NCBI GenBank assembly: GCA_902622515.1
Contig: CACNQE010000002.1
Location: 62,001 to 126,000 of the forward strand
Direction of reading: 5' to 3'
Origin: an uncultured SAR116 cluster alpha proteobacterium
GTDB taxonomy: Bacteria > Pseudomonadota > Alphaproteobacteria > Puniceispirillales > Puniceispirillaceae
DNA length: 64,000 nt
Position 1 is the first letter of the stretch. The number at the start of each line of letters is the position of its first letter. The position numbers and the translations under genes were made by a program. Below the pieces are notes generated by a model, which searched no databases, was not told where the DNA came from, and saw only the letters and a list, made by a program, of their open reading frames with translations. Shown here one piece after another: positions 10,489 to 18,577 of the stretch.

Positions 10489-13400
10489 TTAATGAAAATT
10501 TCTACTTTTTAATATAGGCATCTTTAATTCTGGGGTTCTTAAATATTGTAAGTACAAATCACAATTAACAAGCTTATCTGCGATAAGATGTATAATTTTT
10601 CCTTGTTTCTGAATTTTACCAGATACACCTAATAAATGTGAGCCAAGCAATGCTGCACGATAGGTTCGCACAATGGCCGGCCAAACGATAACATTTAGAG
10701 AATAATGAGCATCTTCTAATGTAATAAAAACAGTTCCTTTTGCTGTGCCTGGCATTTGTCTACCTGTCACAAGGCCAATCAGTTGATGTTTTTTTCCATC
10801 CATAATATCTATGGCGATAGAACACGGGTGCCAACCATCCACTAAAAAATATGGTTCTAATATAGTTACGGGGTGCGCCTTAAGGGATAATCCTGTCGCC
10901 AAATAATCTTGAGCTACTAAATTACCTAAACTTGCTATTGGTAAAGATGTTTTTAGCTCTTCTGGCATTATAGTCTTATAGCGTTGTTCTGCATACAAAA
11001 ATAACGGTAGACCAGAGCTTTGTTGACAGGCAAGTTTTTTTATTTCCCATAATGCCTGGCGGCTTGTAAGGCCGATTGAATGAAAAGCATCTGCTCTGGC
11101 AAGCGACTCTAGTCCATATATGGAAATATCCGATTTACGAATGAGGTCGTTAATATCTTGATAGGCTACATGACGGCTTGCTGCTAATCTCTCAGCCTCA
11201 TAGCGTTTTAATCCTTTTACCTGACGCATTCCAAGACGCAAAGCATGACGTGAATGACCTGTTGACTCTAGACTACAATCCCATTGTGAATTATTGATAT
11301 CAATTGGTCTGACTTCAACCCCACTACGCTTCGCTTCCGCAACTAACTGAGCAGGACTATAAAAGCCCATTGGCTGGGCATTTAATAATGCACAGATAAA
11401 AGCGTCTGGATAATGACATTTTATCCAGGCAGAAGCATAGACCAATAGAGCAAAACTAGCAGCATGAGATTCTGGAAATCCATAAGTGCCAAAGCCTTCT
11501 ATTTGACGAAAACATCTAATAGCAAACTCTTCCTGATAGCCACGCTCAACCATTCCTTTGATCATCCGCTCTTTAAATGTATGAATTAAATCATTTCTAC
11601 GAAAAGTAGCCATTGCACGGCGCAACTGATCTGCTTCTGAGCCACTAAACCCTGCAGCTACAATTGCTATCTGCATTGCTTGTTCCTGAAATAAGGGCAC
11701 ACCAAGTGTGCGCTGTAATACTTGTTTCAATTCGTCTGAAGGATAAATTATTTTTTCATAACCTGACCTGCGACGCAAATACGGATGTACCATATCACCT
11801 TGAATTGGCCCAGGGCGCACAATAGCTACCTGAACCACAAGATCATGAAAACATCTTGGCTGTAAACGTGGCAGCATAGACATCTGAGCGCGCGATTCTA
11901 CCTGAAACACACCAACAGACTGAGCCTCACATAACATATTATAGGTATCTATATCTTCTGCTGGAATGGAAGATAATGTAACCGCCAGATGATAATGCCG
12001 CTTGAGCAAATCAAATGCGCGCCTAAGGCAGCTCAACATACCAAGCGCCAAAATGTCTACTTTCAAAAGGCCAAGTACCTCTAAGTCATTCTTGTCCCAC
12101 TCAATAATGGTACGGCCATCCATGCTTGCAGGCCTAATAACACACAAAGAATCTAGTCTATCTTTAGCAATAACAAAACCACCAACATGCTGTGATAAAT
12201 GCCTTGGGAAACCATGCAACTGTTGAACAAGTTTTAATATTAGTTGTAGCTTTGTATCTTCTGGATTCAATCCAGCAGCACGCAATAATTCTAAACTAAG
12301 GGAAGTTGATTTTCCACCCCATACTTGGGCTGACAAGGCTTGTTGTATATCTCGGCTAAGCCCAAATACCTTAGCAACTTCAATTAATGCACTTCGTTTA
12401 CGATAAGTTACAATACTAGCGGCGATACCTGCTCTATGACGTCCATATTTATTATAAATATACTGGATGATTTCTTCTCTTCTCTCGTGCTCAAAATCAA
12501 CATCAATATCAGGAGGCTCCGCACGTGCTTCACTAACAAACCTTTCGAACAACGGGCTAGATCTAGCTGGGTCTACTGCTGTAATATCAAGGCAATAACA
12601 CACTGCAGAATTAGCAGCAGACCCTCTGCCTTGACACAGGATATTGCGACTGCGAGCGAATCTTACAATATCAAATACAGTCAAAAAATAAGGTGCATAA
12701 TTTAATTTGGCTATAAGTGCTAATTCTTTTTTCAGATAGTTATTCACCTCGTTTGGTATACCATCTGGATATCGTCTTTCTGCCCCCTGCCAAGTCTGAT
12801 AAATTAACTCATCCATAACAGAACGCCCATTTGGTATAATTTCTTCTGGATACTCATATGATAATTCCGACAATGAAAAAGAACATGCCTGTGCAACCTG
12901 ACTTGCAGCCATAATTGCTTCTGGATATTCTGACCATAATCTAATATATTCTGAGATTTTCATAAGATGGCGCTCTGCATTACGTGACAACTCCCTACCT
13001 GCGGTTGCAAGCGTTTGTTTAGTGCGAATACAATATAAAACGTCTGCTAATGGACGACGTGAGGAATGATGATATAGCGGAGCTGCTAAAGCAATAAATC
13101 TAAGCCCTAGACGAGCAGCCAGACCGGATACATACTTCAGACGCTTTTTATCATTACCATCACGATAAATAGCAGAACCTAATAATAAAGGGGCTACTAC
13201 AAATTTTTGAATTTGCTGACACTGTCCAGCCATATAATTTTTAATTAATTCTGGAGCCTCAATAATAACAAAAACATCTGAGCTAAGACGTGCTAATTCA
13301 CTTACATGAATATATAAATTTGTAGCTCTTTTTACAGCTGGTATATGGGCTAAAGCCATATTTAAACGACTGAGAAGCTGAGATAGTGATTCATAACCTG

Positions 13401-13737
13401 TACGGTTTTTTGCATAAATTATGACTTCTATCCTATCTTCTTCTATGAGCTGTTCTGACTGTTCTATCTGCTCAGAACAATTAATAATAAGCCGTACTCC
13501 ACATAACAGCTTAACTGATTTTTCTATTGCAGATTGATGAGCCCGAACCAATCCAGAAATTGTATGATAATCTGCAATGCCGCAAGATGACCAACCTTCT
13601 ACTGCAGCTGTTTCAATTAGCTCATGTGGATGACTTGCGCCACGTAGAAAACTAAAATTACTAATACACCCAAGTGCTGCATAGCCCCCTCCTACCTTAT
13701 CTTGCTCATGCATCTTACACTCTATCTTGAAAGACAA
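10489..13737 (-). CDS. dnaE2: Error-prone DNA polymerase DnaE2 (ImuC)
   Basis: C-family translesion polymerase that makes damage-induced mutations together with ImuA and ImuB. The 1082-residue length suits DnaE2 rather than replicative DnaE. An N-terminal PHP domain begins with SNFSFLRGASHPHEL; the catalytic acidic residues lie in PDIDVDFEHERRE (about 407-419) and KVDILALGML (about 559). The helix-hairpin-helix region and an OB-fold near 970-1040 follow. The frame starts at a TTG six bases after the imuB stop; an ATG eight codons later (13713) is an alternative. It is the last gene of the SOS-controlled imuA-imuB-dnaE2 operon. Confidence 0.96.
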   Translation of the reverse strand: MSFKIECKMHEQDKVGGGYAALGCISNFSFLRGASHPHELIETAAVEGWSSCGIADYHTISGLVRAHQSAIEKSVKLLCGVRLIINCSEQIEQSEQLIEEDRIEVIIYAKNRTGYESLSQLLSRLNMALAHIPAVKRATNLYIHVSELARLSSDVFVIIEAPELIKNYMAGQCQQIQKFVVAPLLLGSAIYRDGNDKKRLKYVSGLAARLGLRFIALAAPLYHHSSRRPLADVLYCIRTKQTLATAGRELSRNAERHLMKISEYIRLWSEYPEAIMAASQVAQACSFSLSELSYEYPEEIIPNGRSVMDELIYQTWQGAERRYPDGIPNEVNNYLKKELALIAKLNYAPYFLTVFDIVRFARSRNILCQGRGSAANSAVCYCLDITAVDPARSSPLFERFVSEARAEPPDIDVDFEHERREEIIQYIYNKYGRHRAGIAASIVTYRKRSALIEVAKVFGLSRDIQQALSAQVWGGKSTSLSLELLRAAGLNPEDTKLQLILKLVQQLHGFPRHLSQHVGGFVIAKDRLDSLCVIRPASMDGRTIIEWDKNDLEVLGLLKVDILALGMLSCLRRAFDLLKRHYHLAVTLSSIPAEDIDTYNMLCEAQSVGVFQVESRAQMSMLPRLQPRCFHDLVVQVAIVRPGPIQGDMVHPYLRRRSGYEKIIYPSDELKQVLQRTLGVPLFQEQAMQIAIVAAGFSGSEADQLRRAMATFRRNDLIHTFKERMIKGMVERGYQEEFAIRCFRQIEGFGTYGFPESHAASFALLVYASAWIKCHYPDAFICALLNAQPMGFYSPAQLVAEAKRSGVEVRPIDINNSQWDCSLESTGHSRHALRLGMRQVKGLKRYEAERLAASRHVAYQDINDLIRKSDISIYGLESLARADAFHSIGLTSRQALWEIKKLACQQSSGLPLFLYAEQRYKTIMPEELKTSLPIASLGNLVAQDYLATGLSLKAHPVTILEPYFLVDGWHPCSIAIDIMDGKKHQLIGLVTGRQMPGTAKGTVFITLEDAHYSLNVIVWPAIVRTYRAALLGSHLLGVSGKIQKQGKIIHLIADKLVNCDLYLQYLRTPELKMPILKSRNFH

Positions 13738-13743
13738 TATAAC

Positions 13744-15378
13744 CTAAGCAAAAAAACCATGTAAAAACCATTCTACGCTCTCCCCTCTTTCTATAAGCCC
13801 TTCACGATATACCCACAAGCGCTCTCCTGACTGTGTTTCCAGCCAGTAATAATCTCTAGTTTTATCTGAATGTTGGTTTGAGATTATGCCATTTAGCCAC
13901 CAGGATGGACCAATACGTTCTGGTCCTGTTGCTTGATGTATCTGCCAATTTTGTTTGCGCCAGCGTATCATTGAAGGCGGATGATCTGGTAATAATGCAA
14001 TCACATCGACTAGCACTGCTGGTGTTAACAAACTAAGTGGTCTAGCAGAGAAGAATACCAAATTAATATTATCTGATGTTTCCGATTCATCCTGTAATTG
14101 CCAATATGGCAGGCTGTTAGATGCGTGAGTGTGTAGCTGTCTAATTGTTTGCTGCGCAGGCTGCACCCTTTGTGCAGACTCTGGCTGCCAGCTATCTATG
14201 TACTGTAATTGATGCACCTTATTGCGACCAAGGCGTGCTGTCAGATAATCAATTAACGTATCTTTGCTATCATCCTTATATAAGGTAGGGTCAAATACCT
14301 GATTAACTGGCAATCCAGCACTTAGTTTTTTAGCTTCAATCCAGCTGTGTTCAATACCAAATTCAACATCAATGTCTGCTGCAAGATGTGCTGTAAGTCG
14401 ATGTAGTAATGATTCTGAACGGCTGGGACGCGATAGCGAGATAGTACGCCTTATGATGGTCGAATCTACCCGCTTTACAGCAATAACAATATACCGGGTT
14501 AATAAATGACGTTGTGCAAGCTGGATACAGATAAGAGATACTAAATCTCTTATCATTTTCTGAATAGCCTCAACGCCAAGTAACGGCGTTAGATAATTTT
14601 TACTAGCTATTAAAGGTGTAGGTATTATAAGTGGCTTTTGTAATTCGCTTACATCACCAATAATTTGTCCTAGGCGCTGCACTACATCAGTTCCAAAACG
14701 GGTTGTCAGACTAACAGCAGAAATACCCCATAACTGATATATCTGCTCTAAACCCGCCTGCTTTAGACCAGTTTGAATATCTGCTGAAATACGTAATGCG
14801 GCAACTGGTAAAGGTTCTAATTTTTGGCGTAAAATAACACGCTCATCACACACAATAATAGGCTTATTTTGTTGTAAGGTTGGTCTTGTAAAGAATTCTG
14901 AAAAATGTGCGAAAGCCCAGGCGGCTCCATAAGTTGGTGCAGCTGCTATCTGGGCAGATACGCTTATTCGGTTAAACTCTGTTTGCAAGGCATCACACAT
15001 GGCAGCAATCCCACTTGTCAGATGGGTTGCACCTGTTACATTCATCCAAATTCCAAGAGACTCTGAATCGATACCGGTAAGCGGGGTATAGCGCCATGCC
15101 CACTGACCAACTCTGGATAACCAGTTTTTTACAGCTATATCATCATAGGAGCGAAAATGACATGTTGGCAAAATAGCTTGTGCATCCGCAACAGACATGT
15201 CTATCAAAATACCAGCTTGTTTTGCTGTATTTGAAGCATAGCAAATTATGTGCCGTGTGTTAACAATATGGTAAATAGCAACGGCTGTATCTAACTGCCA
15301 GCCTTTTTGATAACACGCCAACCTAACTGGTAAATCATAAAACCATATATAGATAAATTCACTATTAGAAAATGACAT
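13744..15378 (-). CDS. imuB: ImuB, catalytically degenerate Y-family polymerase-like mutasome protein
   Basis: Scaffold of the SOS mutasome: it links DnaE2 and ImuA to the beta clamp. The 544-residue protein has a Y-family fold but, where active polymerases have the acidic SIDE motif, it reads GIDSESLGIWMNVTG, as in other ImuB proteins, so it is unlikely to polymerise DNA. I could not pick out a clear beta-clamp-binding peptide (QLxLF type) by eye. The C-terminal 150 residues match the ImuB-specific region (WxxxxATGPERIGPSWW). The start is the ATG at 15378, 34 bases after imuA; a ribosome site is weak. dnaE2 follows at 6 bases. Confidence 0.93.
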   Translation of the reverse strand: MSFSNSEFIYIWFYDLPVRLACYQKGWQLDTAVAIYHIVNTRHIICYASNTAKQAGILIDMSVADAQAILPTCHFRSYDDIAVKNWLSRVGQWAWRYTPLTGIDSESLGIWMNVTGATHLTSGIAAMCDALQTEFNRISVSAQIAAAPTYGAAWAFAHFSEFFTRPTLQQNKPIIVCDERVILRQKLEPLPVAALRISADIQTGLKQAGLEQIYQLWGISAVSLTTRFGTDVVQRLGQIIGDVSELQKPLIIPTPLIASKNYLTPLLGVEAIQKMIRDLVSLICIQLAQRHLLTRYIVIAVKRVDSTIIRRTISLSRPSRSESLLHRLTAHLAADIDVEFGIEHSWIEAKKLSAGLPVNQVFDPTLYKDDSKDTLIDYLTARLGRNKVHQLQYIDSWQPESAQRVQPAQQTIRQLHTHASNSLPYWQLQDESETSDNINLVFFSARPLSLLTPAVLVDVIALLPDHPPSMIRWRKQNWQIHQATGPERIGPSWWLNGIISNQHSDKTRDYYWLETQSGERLWVYREGLIERGESVEWFLHGFFA

Positions 15379-15412
15379 AATATAACAAGTACCGTTCTAT
15401 AAATAGCTGATA

Positions 15413-16216
15413 TTATGAAATATGTGACACGAATTGGTTTGTTGGTAGCCGATAGCTAGTTTTGGAATTAAAAACTGGTCTATGAGATAGTGTGCCTGTT
15501 GAAAATTGCCAACTAAGATTGCCTGTCCAATGGCGCCCAGAACGTGTGCGAAATAATTTAATGTGCCATGAAGCACTATCATAAAAGCGATTATTTGATT
15601 CTGATAATATTTGTCTAACAGCTGTTGATACCTGCCAATAACTCTCAAAACCAGCCGCTGGAATTATGCGTGATGTTATGCCGTTTATAATGACTAGGAC
15701 ATCTGCCTGCTCTGCCGCAAATTGCAAACGCCTAGCTGTTTTATGCCATAAATCTGAATTTCTGGATAATTGTGCATAATCTCCTATTACAGCAGCTATC
15801 TGAATAGCAGCTTCTCCATCTTGTCTAGCTGCACCTAATACCTCTTCCATTGCAGCAACACCACGTAACGGATGTGGTTCATCGACTAGAATAAGCCGTC
15901 TAGGGTCAATCCCTATTGCAGCTAGTCCAGCACCATATAATATACCATGAGAACTATTCAGGTTAGTACACCAGACGATGTAGCCAGATGGTTTTTCACG
16001 CATAACTTTACGTAGAATTGCTAATATAAATCCACGAACGGCCCCTGAGTAGCCTGAACCTGTAATAAGATGAACCCTACCAATAGTTAATCCACCATTT
16101 AGACAATTATCAATCTCAGATATATCTAAACTAATAGCTTTTTGAGCTTTATTTGTAGAAAAATAATTTTGCCATATTTCATTTTTTAATGTTTCAAACC
16201 TTTGCCGTTTATTCAT
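15413..16216 (-). CDS. imuA: ImuA, RecA-fold mutasome protein
   Basis: First gene of the DNA-damage mutagenesis cassette imuA-imuB-dnaE2. The 267-residue protein has the weak RecA/SulA-like fold of ImuA, beginning with the LTIGRVHLITGSGYSGA segment (about 41-58), where a true RecA would carry a functional Walker A; the P-loop lysine is missing here, as expected for ImuA. VDEPHPLRGVAAMEE and RRLQFAAEQADVLVI are further family segments. A GTTC-N7-GTTC SOS box sits 16 bases before the ATG. Function in the mutasome is established for the family in Caulobacter and mycobacterial relatives. Confidence 0.92.
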   Translation of the reverse strand: MNKRQRFETLKNEIWQNYFSTNKAQKAISLDISEIDNCLNGGLTIGRVHLITGSGYSGAVRGFILAILRKVMREKPSGYIVWCTNLNSSHGILYGAGLAAIGIDPRRLILVDEPHPLRGVAAMEEVLGAARQDGEAAIQIAAVIGDYAQLSRNSDLWHKTARRLQFAAEQADVLVIINGITSRIIPAAGFESYWQVSTAVRQILSESNNRFYDSASWHIKLFRTRSGRHWTGNLSWQFSTGTLSHRPVFNSKTSYRLPTNQFVSHIS

Positions 16217-16231
16217 TTAAAACTCTATTTT

Positions 16232-16246
16232 GTTCTTGTTTTGTTC
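16232..16246. promoter_or_regulatory. LexA (SOS) box of alphaproteobacterial type before imuA
   Basis: GTTC, seven bases, GTTC: an exact match to the direct-repeat LexA operator of alphaproteobacteria. It lies 15 bases before the imuA start codon, in position to block the operon until DNA damage inactivates LexA. The match to the consensus and its place before the classic SOS mutasome operon support each other. Confidence 0.87.
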
Positions 16247-16313
16247 TATTCTTAAAGTTTTGAACGATTCGGTAAACTGAGTCAATAAAACAATCTAATA
16301 AATTTGCTAAAAA

Positions 16314-16559
16314 TTACTTTGAAGATTGAAACGGATCATATTCAGCAACCTTGGCATCATAACCTGACTTTGCTGAATGAAAACTAAGTGCCATTAATCC
16401 ACCGCCAAGCAGAAAGGAACTTACTACACCGACAATTATTGCAAGCCAGCCGTGAATAGATAAGCTAATAGGGCCCAGCATTTGCCAGATATAAAAGCCA
16501 ACAGATGCAGTAACAGTTCCAACTACTGAAAAACAAAAAATCAATAGACCCTGTTTCAT
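16314..16559 (-). CDS. Small conserved-type membrane protein, two transmembrane helices
   Basis: An 81-residue protein that I cannot name. It shows two hydrophobic helices (about 4-27 and 38-60), with SIHGW between them and a soluble C-terminal tail ending EYDPFQSSK. AAGGA six bases before the ATG and sensible codon use argue it is real. It is on the minus strand upstream of imuA but the SOS box lies between them, so it is a separate unit, and it is divergent from soxB. It may be the small inner-membrane protein found in related alphaproteobacteria, but no function can be given. Confidence 0.7.
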   Translation of the reverse strand: MKQGLLIFCFSVVGTVTASVGFYIWQMLGPISLSIHGWLAIIVGVVSSFLLGGGLMALSFHSAKSGYDAKVAEYDPFQSSK

Positions 16560-16864
16560 ATCTTATCCTTAAAGCTGTCCATTAAAGACACATGATTTTT
16601 TAAAACTATTATTCATATAAGTTAGAAGAAATTTTTCCAAATTCAAATGTTAGATAATAAAAGACTAAATTTCAACACTGTGTCGAATTAAGATTACGTA
16701 AAGACGATATTACGATATATTTTTTTACCTGTCGGCACACCAATTAAAGTTAATAAATGAATTTCTTAAAAATCACTTCTACTATTATGCTGTAGCAATG
16801 ATGTGTGATGATCCATAAATACAGAATTTTGTCAAAATTGGTTTTTAAAAAGGGTATTAATTAG
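16560..16864. other. Intergenic region upstream of the sox operon
   Basis: This is the 305-base divergent gap between the small membrane protein gene and soxB. No gene is visible. It must carry the sox operon promoter. The one clear structure is the 15-base dyad at 16825-16839, listed separately. Confidence 0.6.
16825..16839. promoter_or_regulatory. Dyad before soxB, candidate operator
   Basis: AATTTTG-T-CAAAATT is a perfect 7-bp dyad ending 25 bases before the soxB start, a usual place for a repressor or activator site of a catabolic operon. No regulator gene is adjacent, so the cognate protein cannot be named. In DNA this AT-rich a dyad of this size may be chance. Confidence 0.25.
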
Positions 16865-18163
16865 ATGGCTAAACTAAATATAGATAGAGGAACCAGAGCG
16901 TTTACCAGAAAATCAAAACGATATTCTATCTTTTCTATTGCTAAAAATGCTGCCAGCTATCACCAGAAATGGCAACAAGCTTGGCGTCATGCTGAACCAA
17001 AGTCAACCTATGATGCCGTTATAATTGGCGGGGGTGGACACGGTCTTGCCACAGCGTATTATCTAGCTAATATTCATGGCATAACAAATATCGCCGTGAT
17101 TGAAAAAGGATGGCTAGGTGGCGGAAATACAGGCAGAAATACTACTATTATTCGCTCTAATTATATGTGGGATGAATCTGCTGCTATTTATGAACATGCC
17201 TTAAAATTATGGGAAGGATTGTCACAAGATCTGAATTTCAACGTAATGTTTAGTCAACGCGGAGTTCTCACAATAAGTCACTCTGAACATGAGCTAAAAG
17301 GTATGTCACGTAGGGTACATGCTATCAGGCTAAACGGCATTGATTCTGATATTCTATCACCTTCAGAAATTAAAAAATTAGTGCCCACGATTAATATAGA
17401 TCCAAATATCCGCTATCCAGTTATGGGCGGGTTTATTCAGAAACGTGCAGGTACAGCTCGCCATGATGCCGTAGCATGGGGATATGCACGTGCGGCAGAT
17501 GAGCTTGGTGTTGATATAATCCAAAATTGTGAGGTTACTGGTTTAAGACGCAATGGAAACCAAATTACAGGCATTCAAACGACAAAAGGCTTTGTTAAGA
17601 CTTCGAAAGTTGGCTGTGTTGTTGCAGGGCATTCAAGTATTATTGCGGATATGGCAAATATTAGACTTCCAATCACAAGCAGGCCATTACAAGCAATTGT
17701 GTCTGAACCCATAAAGCCAATTTTGGATACGGTTATTATGTCTAATGCGGTTCATATGTATATAAGCCAATCAGACAAAGGTGAAATGGTACTTGGTGCT
17801 GGTGTTGATAAGTATAACTCGTATGCACAAACTGGTTCATGGACAATACCTGAACATATGGTTGCAGCAGCAATAGATTTATTCCCTTTCTTATCTCAGT
17901 TAAGAATGTTACGCCAATGGGGGGGCATCGTAGACACCTGTCCTGATGCGTCGCCAATTATATCAAAAACAGATGTAAAAGGACTTTATTTCAATTGTGG
18001 TTGGGGAACTGGTGGCTTTAAAGCAACTCCAGGCTCTGGTCATGTTTTTGCAGATCTGATTGCTAATGACAGACCAAATCCTATTGCACTGCCTTTTGGT
18101 CTCAAAAGGTTTGAAACGGGATATTTAATCGATGAGCATGGAGCTGCTGGTGTTGCACATTAA
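16865..18163 (+). CDS. soxB: Sarcosine oxidase subunit beta
   Basis: Large flavin subunit of heterotetrameric sarcosine oxidase, which oxidises sarcosine to glycine, passing the methyl carbon to tetrahydrofolate as 5,10-methylene-THF and making hydrogen peroxide. The 432-residue protein has an N-terminal extension, then the FAD Rossmann motif IIGGGGHGLATAYYL near 53-67. The RHDAVAW segment contains H200, in the place where the covalent FMN histidine lies in this family. The C-terminal CGWGTGGFKATPGSG is the flavin-binding end. AAGGG ten bases before the ATG marks the start. soxD follows after 54 bases in the standard soxBDAG order. Confidence 0.96.
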   Translation: MAKLNIDRGTRAFTRKSKRYSIFSIAKNAASYHQKWQQAWRHAEPKSTYDAVIIGGGGHGLATAYYLANIHGITNIAVIEKGWLGGGNTGRNTTIIRSNYMWDESAAIYEHALKLWEGLSQDLNFNVMFSQRGVLTISHSEHELKGMSRRVHAIRLNGIDSDILSPSEIKKLVPTINIDPNIRYPVMGGFIQKRAGTARHDAVAWGYARAADELGVDIIQNCEVTGLRRNGNQITGIQTTKGFVKTSKVGCVVAGHSSIIADMANIRLPITSRPLQAIVSEPIKPILDTVIMSNAVHMYISQSDKGEMVLGAGVDKYNSYAQTGSWTIPEHMVAAAIDLFPFLSQLRMLRQWGGIVDTCPDASPIISKTDVKGLYFNCGWGTGGFKATPGSGHVFADLIANDRPNPIALPFGLKRFETGYLIDEHGAAGVAH

Positions 18164-18217
18164 ATTCTTTATCAATTTTCATTTTGAATCAAATATCCTT
18201 CAATATGGAGATTTTTA

Positions 18218-18577
18218 ATGTTGAAAATTAAATGCCCTTTTTGTGGTGTTAGGGATGAATCTGAATTTAGCTGTGGTGGCGAGGCTCACATTGCACGTCC
18301 AACCACTGATTTAAAACTAACAGATAAGATTTTTAGCGAATATCTGTTTATGAAATATAATCCAAAAGGTGTGTTTCTTGAGCGGTGGTGCCATACAAGT
18401 GGATGCCGTCGCTGGTTTAATTTGGCAAGGGATACAGTTTCTCACGAGATAATAGAGATTTACCCAATGGGAGTATTTCCAAAAACAGTGAAAGGGAAAA
18501 AAGCATATCAGGCTAATTGGAGACGTAAAAGTAAATATGAAGCAGTTAGTAAGCCTGCAAAAAGGACAAAGAAATGA
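18218..18577 (+). CDS. soxD: Sarcosine oxidase subunit delta
   Basis: Small zinc subunit of heterotetrameric sarcosine oxidase. The 119-residue protein keeps the four zinc ligands of the family: C6, C9, H59 and C63, in CPFC and CHTSGC. GGAG lies in front of the ATG. Its TGA overlaps the soxA ATG by four bases (ATGA), so soxA translation is coupled to it. Confidence 0.95.
   Translation: MLKIKCPFCGVRDESEFSCGGEAHIARPTTDLKLTDKIFSEYLFMKYNPKGVFLERWCHTSGCRRWFNLARDTVSHEIIEIYPMGVFPKTVKGKKAYQANWRRKSKYEAVSKPAKRTKK

Noticed and set aside
15397-15648. Open frame over the end of imuA in another frame
   Set aside because: It lies inside the clear imuA coding sequence on the same strand and has no family features.
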